A stretch of 64,000 bases of DNA from NCBI GenBank assembly GCA_030144725.1, contig JASKMD010000012.1:8035333-8099332 (forward strand). Direction: 5' to 3'. How positions within the stretch are numbered: the first letter of the stretch is position 1; every line of letters begins with the position of its first letter. Source of the stretch: Haematococcus lacustris. Lineage: Eukaryota; Chlorophyta; Chlorophyceae; Chlamydomonadales; Haematococcaceae. The translations under genes were made by a program, and so were the position numbers. The notes below the pieces were generated by a model. The model had not been told where the DNA came from. It saw only the letters and a program-made list of their open reading frames with translations, and searched no databases. Shown piece after piece: positions 19,870 through 30,290 of this stretch.

Positions 19870-20491
19870 GCCCACCGCTTCTATTCACCGAGCTCTGTTC
19901 ACTGAGGTAAACGCTTGCGCACCAGGTCGTACGTCGCAGGGTTCAGCCTCTGAAAGCTAGCATTTGCTGCCGGCAGAGGAGCGCCTGCAATGTCACGGAT
20001 AGAGCGTGCCTCTTGCAATCATTGTGTACATCCGATGTTCACCATTGAGTTACGTAAAAAATCTTAGGCTGAGGGGATGTGTGTGAACAAGCGCTATGTG
20101 AGCCTGAGCTAGTGATGGAAGCACACTCACTACAGAGGCGGAGCTGGAGAGTGCGACTACGGCACGTCAAAGGATAGCCTCTACAATGATAACATCGCAG
20201 TGTGTGTTCGAATCAAACTCACAACTCTTGGCTGTAGAATCCAGTGGTTGCTCGTGAGGTGCATAGCGGCCTCAGTGCTGCTGCCCTCAGTGCTGCGGCC
20301 AATCACTGAAACTCGGCGGCCATTAGGAGGGAACGTGCCACCAGGCCATGTGCCCTTGACTTGGCTTCTACTACAAGGAGTCTAATCTTAGCTTCCCTGT
20401 CACGTGACCGTATGGTTCCCCTTGTCGAAGTCTTCAGAGGGCTGTAGAGTTCAAAATCTGAACTCAGGCGTTCCCAACTACCTGAAAACCA
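19870..20491. other. no gene seen
   Basis: Upstream of the Ser/Pro-rich gene; presumably holds its promoter. No TATA box, RNA gene or repeat of note was identified. Confidence 0.4.
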
Positions 20492-20499
20492 CCCCCCTG

Positions 20500-21256
20500 T
20501 AGGGCGCGACCGATCATATGACTTGCTGAGGAAATGGTCATATGACTGAATATGATGGCTTAAAGATGGGATATGACCGGGTCCGTAGTCAAGAGGATAA
20601 TGTGGCAGATGTCCTCACTAACTCACTAACCCACCTGGGAACCCCGAGTGTGAAGAGGGTTTGACGCCTTCCAAACCAGTACCGCTCTCAGTTGCAGTTA
20701 CCCCGGCGCAACACTCCTCTACTCTCTGCGCAGTTAACCATTGAGCTTGAGACCACGGCAATGAGGCTCTCTGTATCCTATTGCAATCGATCTCTGTAGC
20801 CTTGGTCATGCGCAAAATGCTATTGGCTACAAGCTATTGGCTACAAGCTACTCAACTGCAGCGGCCGGAGCAACCTGTGTGTGGTGCGATGCTAAGGTTG
20901 CATGCTATTGCTTTAACAAAAAGGGTCAGCAAATTTGAAATGCTCGGCGGTTGGGTCCGACGGTTGGGTCGCCACGGGTCGGCCATTTGCGCTGCTGAGA
21001 CGCTCCCCAAGCAGCTACAGATGTGCAGGAGAACCGTGTGGGGTCAGACCGCGCATCGCGCCAGCCATTTTTGCAAACGGCCGAAAAGTGCAGCGGTTTA
21101 GAGCAAATGGGATTCTAGAAGCTTGAGAACAGGGCCCATAGCTTGTTGTTGATGCGCAGTTGACTTTAGTTCGGTTTTGGCTTGATCATATTTCATTATA
21201 TTCTCTGGCTTGATCATATTGGGTCATATCTTAAAGAATTTTTCGGGCGCGCCCTA
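20500..21256. mobile_element. non-autonomous hAT-type transposon (MITE)
   Basis: A 757-bp element. Its terminal inverted repeats begin TAGGGCGCGACCGA on the left and, read from the right end inward, TAGGGCGCGCCCGA. A perfect 8-bp target duplication, ccccccctg-type with sequence CCCCCCTG, flanks it at 20492-20499 and 21257-21264. Short TIRs starting YAGGG with 8-bp duplications are diagnostic of the hAT superfamily. Inside are AT-richer sequences with catatgac/atatgac motifs near both ends and no transposase reading frame. Confidence 0.75.
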
Positions 21257-21264
21257 CCCCCCTG

Positions 21265-22012
21265 TGATAGGAAGCCCGTATCTCCGCAACCATTCTGTCA
21301 GAAATATTTATAAACAGTGCTTTGAACAGAGGAGACTCATAGCTACGATATGGCAGACGCAGCAAAAACTATCTCTCTCTCAGCGGTGCTTAGTGCCTAT
21401 CCAATGATACACATTTGAATTCATGCGATTTCGGCCACATGCGAGGCGCGCCGCACTAGCACGCTTCGCCACGCTGTTGGGAGTAGCACCTGCAACACGC
21501 AGCAGCAGTCGGAACATGATTTGCTATTGGCATGTGGACGCGACGACGGCAGTCGTGACGACTGGATACCACTGTCAGGTTTTGGAGCAGCTGCTGGCGC
21601 TAGTGCATTACCGGCTGCTCTTATACGAATCTACAGAATCTGAACCCACCGCCGCCATCCATAGCAACGTATTACAAAGCGCAACACAAGCGATTGGCGC
21701 ACGGGGCCCCGCGCCCCTCAAAAACCAACACGCACAGGGAAACGCGCTTAGTGCGACGGGATGCACGGACCGTGAGGAAACAAGTAGTGCAATGAGAAGT
21801 GCTATACTGTGTCTAACATATATCATGCCGATCCAACGTTAGACCGTCCATTCTAGCCTTCAAGCCTAGTTCAGACGACGACTCGACGCCGCATCATTGT
21901 CAGCCGATGCATGCCTGTGTCCTAAAACTTGCTGAAAGACATCTGTTGGGGCCGCCCCAAAAACAAACTGAAACTTGCTGCAAGACATCTGGCCAAGGGG
22001 ACATGTGGTGTC
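21265..22012. other. no gene seen
   Basis: An open frame at 21423-21842 has no recognisable family, no typical codon bias and an overlapping opposite-strand ORF. No RNA or repeat was identified. Confidence 0.35.
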
Positions 22013-22484
22013 CAGGCCCAACAAAACTCAATCAACAAGGAAGAACATGTTGGACTGTGGGTAATCTCACTCGGCTACTACAATCAAGTTGTAGCATCCT
22101 CGGTCGCACCCTTAATGACTGCCAACCCCACACCGGTGGCACTCTTTCCTGGGGCTAACCCCCCTTGACCACTGGGCACCTCATCAAAACTAACAACTTA
22201 ATGCTTGTAAGGCTAATAGCCTGTGTAAACTACTAGGCCCTATGCATTGTTGTGGGCCCGTCCATCAATGCCTCGCTGGTACTCAGCAGCCCGGTGCAAC
22301 CTCTGCCAGATCTTAGGCAGCCGGTCATTAACCCGCTTATAACCCTGCTGGTACTCCTTGCCAATGGGGGGCAGAGCCTCCCTGTCCTTCCAGCTGCACA
22401 GCTCCAGGGGCGCTGCATGCTCTCACCAATGCGCTGGGAGTTGAGGCAGGCGTTGGTGTCCCGGTCCAGCCACCTGCCCCATGA

Positions 22485-24056
22485 AGGGTCAGGTCAGGTC
22501 AGGTCGATCAGGTCAGGTCAGGTCAGGTCAGGTCAGGTCAGGTCAGGCCAGGCCAGGCCAGGCCAGGCCAGGCCAGGCCAGGCCAGGCCAGGCCAGGCCA
22601 GGCCAGGCCAGGCCAGGCCAGGCCAGGCCAGGCCAGGCCAGGCCAGGGCAGGCCAGGCCAGGCCAGGCCAGGCCAGGCCAGGTCAGGTCAGGTCAGGTCA
22701 GGTCAGGTCAGGTCAGGTCAGGTCAGGTCAGGTCAGGTCAGGTCAGGTCAGGTCAGGTCAGGTCAGGTCAGGTCAGGTCAGGTCAGGTCAGGTCAGGTCA
22801 GGTCAGGTCAGGTCAGGTCAGGCCAGGCCAGGCCAGGTCAGGCCAGGCCAGGCCAGGCCAGGCCAGGCCAGGCCAGGCCAGGCCAGGCCAGGCCAGGCCA
22901 GGCCAGGCCAGGCCAGGCCAGGTCAGGTCAGGTCAGGTCAGGTCAGGTCAGTCAGGTCAGGTCAGGTCAGGTCAGGTCAGGTCAGGTCAGGTCAGGTCAG
23001 GTCAGGTCAGGTCAGGTCAGGTCAGGTCAGGTCAGGTCAGGTCAGGTCAGGTCAGGTCAGGTCAGGTCAGGTCAGGTCAGGTCAGGCCAGGCCAGGCCAG
23101 GCCAGGCCAGGCCAGGTCAGGCCAGGCCAGGCCAGGCCAGGCCAGGCCAGGCCAGGCCAGGCCAGGCCAGGCCAGGCCAGGCCAGGTCAGGTCAGGTCAG
23201 GTCAGGTCAGGTCAGGTCAGGTCAGGTCAGGTCAGGTCAGGTCAGGTCAGGTCAGGTCAGGTCAGGTCAGGTCAGGTCAGGTCAGGTCAGGTCAGGTCAG
23301 GTCAGGTCAGGTCAGGTCAGGTCAGGTCAGGTCAGGTCAGGTCAGGTCAGGTCAGGTCAGGTCAGGTCAGGTCAGGTCAGGTCAGGTCAGGTCAGGTCAG
23401 GTCAGGTCAGGTCAGGTCAGGTCAGGTCAGGTCAGGTCAGGTCAGGTCAGGTCAGGTCAGGTCAGGTCAGGTCAGGTCAGGTCAGGTCAGGTCAGGTCAG
23501 GTCAGGTCAGGTCAGGTCAGGTCAGGTCAGGTCAGGTCAGGTCAGGTCAGGTCAGGTCAGGTCAGGTCAGGTCAGGTCAGGTCAGGTCAGGTCAGGTCAG
23601 GTCAGGTCAGGTCAGGTCAGGTCAGGTCAGGTCAGGTCAGGTCAGGTCAGGTCAGGTCAGGTCAGGTCAGGTCAGGTCAGGTCAGGTCAGGTCAGGTCAG
23701 GTCAGGTCAGGTCAGGTCAGGTCAGGTCAGGTCAGGTCAGGTCAGGTCAGGTCAGGTCAGGTCAGGTCAGGTCAGGTCAGGTCAGGTCAGGTCAGGTCAG
23801 GTCAGGTCAGGTCAGGTCAGGTCAGGTCAGGTCAGGTCAGGTCAGGTCAGGTCAGGTCAGGTCAGGTCAGGTCAGGTCAGGTCAGGTCAGGTCAGGTCAG
23901 GTCAGGTCAGGTCAGGTCAGGTCAGGTCAGGTCAGGTCAGGTCAGGTCAGGTCAGGTCAGGTCAGGTCAGGTCAGGTCAGGTCAGGTCAGGTCAGGTCAG
24001 GTCAGGTCAGGTCAGGTCAGGTCAGGTCAGGTCAGGTCAGGTCAGGTCAGGTCAGG
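22485..24056. repeat. (GGTCA/GGCCA)n pentanucleotide array in the intron position of copy C
   Basis: About 1.57 kb, some 314 units. GGTCA blocks alternate with two or three homogeneous GGCCA blocks (22545-22680, 22821-22920, 23085-23185), and occasional phase slips occur (for example near 22950). It begins right after the FCKK codons of the element (24057-24070). ORFs across it are artefacts. Confidence 0.97.
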
Positions 24057-24300
24057 CCTTTTTGCAGAAGCCCTCAATGATGCGCTCTGGGGCATAGTGC
24101 AGCCCCAACCGCTGCCGGCGCCAGCGTGGCTTGAGGTACTCCTCCCACAGCGCGTCCCAGGTGGCCTTGAGGGCCAGGATGTGGGCCTGTAGGCCTTCTA
24201 GGGTGGACTACCTGGCTGCGCACGAAGTGTACACTGATGCTCACCCCATCTGTCTCTACCTGCACGCAAAGTCCCACCCGCTGTTCTGCAGCTGGCTGTA

Positions 24301-27300
24301 CGTCGGACATTTTCCCCCCCACCGATCCCGCCTCGATCGCGGACCGAACAGGGGGACCGACGCCGACTGATATCGGCCCAGTGTGTCGATGGGGTAAGCT
24401 GTCGATTCGATGGGGGTATCGATTTTTGTGATTTCGAGGCATGATCGAGGCATGTTTTAGGCGTGTTCGAGGCATGTTTGAGGCACTTTCGAGTCGGCTC
24501 CATCCATCGATTCGATGGGCGATCGATGCAGGAAACTCATCGATGTTACACTGGCTTATTGCCAAAGCACAAGATGTTATGCCGAAGTACAAGGCCTTGT
24601 GCCAAAGCATAAAGCCTACATCCAAAGCAACAGGCTTGCTGCCATGACATTGGGCATGCTTCTAGGACTCAAAGCCTGCCGGTCATGGCTGTGGGCTGTG
24701 GCCTCAGCTATAATCCCTAGCGCCCCGCAACACAACACCAACAATAACACCACCACCAGGGCCAACACAACAACACCACCAACAACAGCAACATGACCAA
24801 CGCAACGACAACAAGCCAACGCAATGACACCACCACGAACAACAACAAGCCATGTCGCACACCAAGCACGGACTGGCAACCACCCAAGTGCTTTGGCTTG
24901 GCTTGGCTGTCCCACTGGCTTGGCTGTCCCCTTGAGAGAGGGATGGGATGGGTCATTGTTGTGTGTGGGCATGGCATGGCTAGTGAGGGTTGTGTTGGCT
25001 GCTACTACTAGCGCTGGCTCCAGGCTGCCCGCTCCAGGCTGCCCGATGGGGTTGGGGGGAAGTAGACGGGGTTGCGGACTGGTGGTGGTGGTAGGACAGC
25101 AGAGGGACGGAGGAAGAGGCCAAGGGGCAGGAGGCCAGCTGGGCTGGGTGTCAGCTACTTACCGGTAGGTGATTAGCCACTTCTAGAGGGGTTAGGGAGA
25201 AGAGGGAGAAGGGGGAGAAGATAGGGCAGGCAGGAGAGGGAGAAGAGGAATGAGATTGGGCAGGGAGAAGAGGGACAATAGGGGGCTTCCTCCTGGCTGC
25301 TGGGTAGGGTAGGGAGGGGGCAATGGGGTTCGGAGTGTGACTGTTAGACCTGCAGCAAGCAAGGGGCATGCTTGTGATCAACAAACCAGGACATGCATGA
25401 CTAGAGGTGGGCAGGCTGGCCAAACACCTCAACAACATTTGCACTCACCTTAACTCTTGGCTGCTGGCATCCTCCTGCCCCAGTATGGCTGCCCCTTTAT
25501 CGCCTCCAAGCTACGGCTCTTGGCTGCGTCTCTAGGCTGCGTTCCTTGGCTGCTTGTTGGCTCCTGGCTGCTGCTCCTGGCTGCACTTGGCTGCTGCTCT
25601 TGGCTGCAAGGTTGGGTAGAGAGATCAGCTGACTCCTGAGTGTTTGCGCCCTTCCACGACTGCCACACACCTGGAGGGGAGGGGAGGGGAGGGAGGGGAG
25701 GGGAGGGGAGGGGAGGGGAGGGGAGGGGAGGGGAGGGGAGGGGAGGGGAGGGGAGGGGAGGGGAGGGGAGGGGAGGGGAGGGGAGGGGAGGGGAGGGGAG
25801 GGGAGGGGAGGGGAGGGGAGGGGAGGGGAGGGGAGGGGAGGGGAGGGGAGGGGAGGGGAGGGGAGGGGAGGGGAGGGGAGGGGAGGGGAGGGGAGGGGAG
25901 GGGAGGGGAGGGGAGGGGAGGGAGGGGAGGGGAGGGGAGGGGAGGGGAGGGGAGGGGAGGGGAGGGGAGGGAGGGGAGGGAGGGGAGGGGAGGGGAGGGG
26001 AGGGGAGGGGAGGGGAGGGGAGGGGAGGGGAGGGGAGGGAGGGGAGGGGAGGGGAGGGAGGGGAGGGGAGGCTCCTGAGCTCTCTTCTGGCTGCTGGGAA
26101 GGGTAGGGAGGGAAGGGTAGGATGGGGTGGGACAGGGTAGGGAAGGGGGAAGGAGGCAAGGGGCAGGAGTGTAGGCGTCAGACCTGCAGCAAGCAAGGAG
26201 CGTGCTTACAGTGAGGCTGGCACAACATGCTAGCAGGCTGGCTGTCACGTGTTGCATGACAGAGGCACTCACCAGCTGGCATAGGGCACTCGCCAGTTGA
26301 AGGCTGTTGCCAGATTGCCGGCGAGCATGACAGGCAGGTGCGATGACAGTTGCGATGAAGTGGGGGAAGGCAGGTGCGATGACAGACAGGGAAGGTCAGT
26401 GGGGGACGGTGACGGGACGGGACGGGAAGGGTGTGACCAGGGAGCCACATACATGCAAAGGGCTAGCCACTCACCGTCTACTGGGAGAGGAGGGGGGGGA
26501 TTGTGTATGCTGAGGACCCTTAACTGAGAGGAAACTGACAGGGAAGGATGATGAGGTCCCTTCACTAGGTGGGAGGATGAGAGAGTGACAAGGAAGGGAG
26601 CTGCAAGCGGGATGTTTGAAGGTGGCGGTAGTGGTGGCGACTGCTATGTCTCGGGACAAGACAAGTCCTGGTTGTAGCTCATGGCCACAACTCCACATTA
26701 CCACAAAAGCTCAAGCACTTGCACAAGCAAGAATATGCGCATGTTGAGAAAGCATGACACCGCATCCCCGTTCATCGGTACCACGCCGTCGCAGAAGCAT
26801 GGCTGACAGCGTAGCTAGCTGTCTGTGTGGCGCTGTGTGGTCAGGTTGGCTACGTTAGCTGTGAGCGGGGCTGCGAGGCTGCGAGGTTGCAAGTCCAGGT
26901 GTGTCTGGCAGCGATGCGTGGCTACGTTGTGTACGAGCTAGCTTCATAGATGGCTGTACGCCTAACTTCCACGCTGGCTGCCTAGAGACGGGGCTGCGAT
27001 GCTGGCAGAGCTAGCTGCGTAGATGGCTGCGAGCTCGCCTTTGATGCTGGCTGCGTGGCCATTTGCGAGGTCGTGAGGCGTGGAGCTGTTTTGGCCAAGT
27101 TGGGATGAGTCTCTCTTTTCCTTTTCTATGTATTTTTATGTATTTCGAGCACACGCTTACACTGCCCTCAATTGGGGGACTCGACAGCATTCAACCAGCT
27201 TTGACCGCCTTCGACCGCAACCGACCCTGTTGCGACGACCCCATCGATTCTGGGACAATCGATGGGCTTCGATAACCCGTGGGAAAATGTCCGACGCAGC

Positions 27301-27509
27301 TTCGATCGCTTTCAACCGCAATCGATCCCATTTCGATGACCCCATCGAACTTGCGACAATCGACGGGTTTCGATAACCCAGGGAAAATGTCAGACTCAAA
27401 TTTCGATCAGCTTCGATCGCCTTCGACCGCAATCGATCCCCTTTCGATGACCCCATCGATTTTGCAACAATCGACAGGTTTCGATGACCCGGGGGAAAAT
27501 GTCCGACGC
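24301..27509. mobile_element. 3.2-kb non-autonomous TA-duplicating transposon inserted in copy C
   Basis: Left end CGTCGGACATTTTCCCCC; right end, read inward, GCGTCGGACATTTTCCCCC. TA occurs at both junctions (24299-24300 and 27510-27511). Taking out the insert and one TA rejoins the host element's frame exactly (LPQVHPV continues to QPAAEQRVGLCVQ), which proves insertion into the older transposon. Near the right end the terminal sequence recurs as ~106-bp repeats (gggaaaatgtc at about 27282, 27388, 27493). Inside are a GGGGA array, CAACAACA-rich and gaggcatg-type repeats, and no transposase frame. TA duplication suggests a Tc1/mariner-like or related DDE transposon source. Confidence 0.7.
25674..26072. 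repeat. (GGGGA)n pentanucleotide array
   Basis: About 80 units with a few 4-bp slips (for example at 25695, 25920, 25970, 26040), inside the nested TA transposon. The ORFs on both strands are artefacts. Confidence 0.97.
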
Positions 27510-29133
27510 TACTGGATGAACCTGGGGCAGGCTGTCTGCCTCAAACTGGGGCCTTGTCAGGTCAGACATGCCCAGGTCAGCCAGCACGCCATGTAGCACC
27601 CCTTCATCGATGACAAAGTGGTGGGCCCGCACCCCCACCATGGGGAGCATGGTGAAGGGGCGCGGGCAGGTGCGAGGGCGGCTATGGCCATGGGGTGCCG
27701 CATGGGGTGCTGTCTGCCAGCTCTTTAGGCTGCGGTTTACAAAGTGCATAGTGCACCCTATTCTCTAGGGGCAGCCTGCCTGCTCCCCCCTTCCCTATTG
27801 AGTCTACACCAACTGTCCACCTGGCCTCCTGCTCCAGCAACATACGATGCATGGCTACCTCTGCCACCCATCTAGGCTGCAGTAGCACACTTGAACTGTG
27901 GGGTTGGCAGGCTGTAGTCAAGGCAACCTAGCACCAGCTGGGGGAAATGCTTTTGAGCAACTCCCCGGAACCCCCCTCTACCACCCCAACTGCCTCGCCC
28001 CACCACTTGACGAAGCGCCCTGGGTGCCGGTTGTACTCCTGGATGCTTGTAATGATCTTGGTGGCGTTTGCGTGGAGGGAGTTACCATCCCCTGTCAGGT
28101 GCATCTCATCCAGCTCCTTGAGCTTGGCAACCAGCCAGGCGCCGCTGGGCCGCTCATACACCGCCACCTCGCGGGCAGCAGCTTGATGCCGGTGGTGGGG
28201 GCCACGCATCATGTGCTCCTGCACACGTGGCGGTGGTGAGCAGTTCCAGGGCACCCTTGATCTATGCCAGCAGCTTGGGGTCCCACATGTTGAGCTGCAC
28301 TGGGGGGGGGGCAGCTGGACTGGGGCGGCTGCAGAGCGGGGGGAGCTGCGTGTGGCAAGGCGGGGGTGAGTATAGGGAGGGCAGGCTGGGTCAGGTGGGG
28401 GAGGGGGGCCTGGGGCTGGACCTGCCGCTGGGAAGCCTTCAGTGGGCTGGCCTAGGAAGGACTGGAGCAGCATAGTTGGATGGAGCAGCAACGACTGGAG
28501 CAACAAGGAGAGGCACAGGACTGTTGTTAGGCAGCATGCCCATGGTCATGCGCTTGTTCATCTCAGCCACAGCTGCGTCAACTTGAGCTTGGCTGAGATC
28601 AGGCAGGGCTGCCTCCACATGGCCACGCAGGGCAGCCTTGATGACCTGGCGACGCTGACATCTTGCTGCCCACTGCCACTGGCACCTACATACATGGGAC
28701 GGCATAGCACACGCGCAGCGACTTGATTTAGGGAGTCGCAGTGTCGCGTGGTGCACGCTGCGTCGCTTCGTCAGGGGGGCCTAGTCTTTCGTCAAGCTTT
28801 GCGGCTTTGCGGCTTACCGGCTGCACTCTGTGGGGGGCGCTTGCGTTTCTTATTCCGCGACATTAAGGGAATCAGCAACATTATCCAAGCGCAGTGGCCG
28901 TGCTGGGTGGTGCATTAGGTCGCCATCCAACCAGGGTGCCGGCAACCGGGATGAGGCGGAAGTGATATCCATTACACATTTCACACAATTCGGCCCTAGG
29001 GCTCAGACTCAGGCGCTGCTTTTGCATTCACGTGCAACTCTGCACTTTTAAGGCTCGGCTCTAACAGGAAGCAGGCCAGGCCCATAGGGTTATATAGGGC
29101 CCATAGGGTTTGGGTTTTGACAGTCGTGGAACA

Positions 29134-29225
29134 CATCCCAGACACCAAGGTATGGAGGCCACCCCCTCATGCTGTGTGGTCTCCACCGTGGCTGAGGCAG
29201 ACATAACGAATACCAGCTACCGCAC
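29134..29225 (+). repeat. long direct repeat, copy 1
   Basis: About 90 bp sharing gacaccaaggtatggaggcc and gtggtctccaccgtggctga with 29951-30038. Both copies are followed by ACC-rich microsatellite DNA and a caccatgcccaggg block. Confidence 0.8.
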
Positions 29226-29950
29226 CACCATTACCACCAGCAGCTTCACCCATTCAAGCATAACCACCACCACCATGCCCAGGGTCACATGTGGTGTCAA
29301 GACATTACCAAAAAGTATTGTAAAAGAGTTATGTTTGCGTGTAAGGAACCAGTGGGGGTTATCCTCATGCATATATAAGGGTGAGTCCTGGGCTTATCTG
29401 GAGTGACTGCGTTCCATTACATTGCCCTGCAGTTTGGGCAAGAATGTAGTGATCGCTCGTGGCACCATCATCATTACCGACACCAGCAGGAACAACAACA
29501 TTACATGCCATTCTCCAAACAGCATCAACAAACACCGCCGCCAGCATAGCTACACCACAATGGCAGCTTTCACGCAGCTGCATGCACACACATGGATGAG
29601 TTAGGTTCAATGGGTGATGTAGAGTAAGGAGTCCACCTACAGCATCGTGGCAGAGGTTAGCGCAATGTGTGCAGTGCAGCCTGCAGCCAAGCCGGGGTCA
29701 GCTCAGGTGTTGCTGTGTTTATGCATGCATCTAGCCATGCGTTGCCTTGCAAAACATCCCAAACCACTAGATAAGAGAGGGCAGCCCCACAGCCACGATA
29801 TAGAGGCAAGCCGGCACCATGTGGTGACGCTGTTGACCATACGGCTGTCAACCATGCAAGCTAGGCTTGCATTAGAAGGTGCCGCTATTGACCATGCGAG
29901 TGACGCTTTAGAGTTTGGGCTGTGACAGTCAGCCTTGCGTGGAACGCATC

Positions 29951-30038
29951 CCAGACACCAAGGTATGGAGGCCACCCTCTCATGCCGTGTGGTCTCCACC
30001 GTGGCTGAGGCAGACAGGATGAATACCAGCTACCCCAA
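29951..30038 (+). repeat. long direct repeat, copy 2
   Basis: Second copy of 29134-29225, ~815 bp away, with a longer CCACCACCACCA run behind it. The intervening DNA (29226-29950) has no supported gene. Confidence 0.8.
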
Positions 30039-30290
30039 CACCACCACCACCACCACCACCAACTCCACCCCTTCAAGCCACCACCACCACCATGCCCAGG
30101 GTTGCATGGTCCAGGGTCGCATGGTCCACTGCCACAGCCTGGCGCCAGGCTTCCCTTGCACACAGCAGTGTTGTACTGTGAGCCTCCCGTCCCTTCACCT
30201 CCTAGCCACCCACTGCTCGCCCTCCTCACCACCCACTACCAGCAGGCTGGTGGCATTAATGCAGCCAGTCACTGCCATCCCTGCTGGCTG

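Larger units (their letters stand above)
22013..29014 (-). mobile_element. TnpB/Fanzor-like transposon copy C, split by a nested insertion and an array
   Basis: Minus strand, 5' end at the right. The 5' part (about 27930-28756) encodes EMHLTGDGNSLHANATKIIT, IQEYNRHPGRFVKWWGEAVG and upstream Pro-rich sequence. Then come AHHFVIDEGVLHGVLADLGM (about 27540-27640), an inserted element (24301-27509), and VQVETDGVSISVHFVRSQ (about 24230-24280), whose Asp may be the first RuvC residue. Next are the QRLGLHYAPERIIEGFCKK segment in mixed frames, a long array (22485-24056) at the intron position, and a C-terminal tail at 22233-22480. The zinc-ribbon part seen in B and D is deleted here. Its ends match copies B and D. 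A 12-bp repeat (acatgtggtgtc) occurs at 22001-22012 and again at 29287, a weak candidate target duplication. Confidence 0.6.

Noticed and set aside
21423..21842. 139-codon ORF after the hAT MITE
   Set aside because: No family similarity, atypical codon use, overlapping opposite-strand ORF and no splice context.
22252..24192. 646- and 538-codon ORFs over the GGTCA/GGCCA array
   Set aside because: Pure repeat translation on the strand opposite the transposon's coding direction.
25450..26272. Pro/Ser/Leu ORFs over the GGGGA array
   Set aside because: Repeat artefacts inside the nested transposon.
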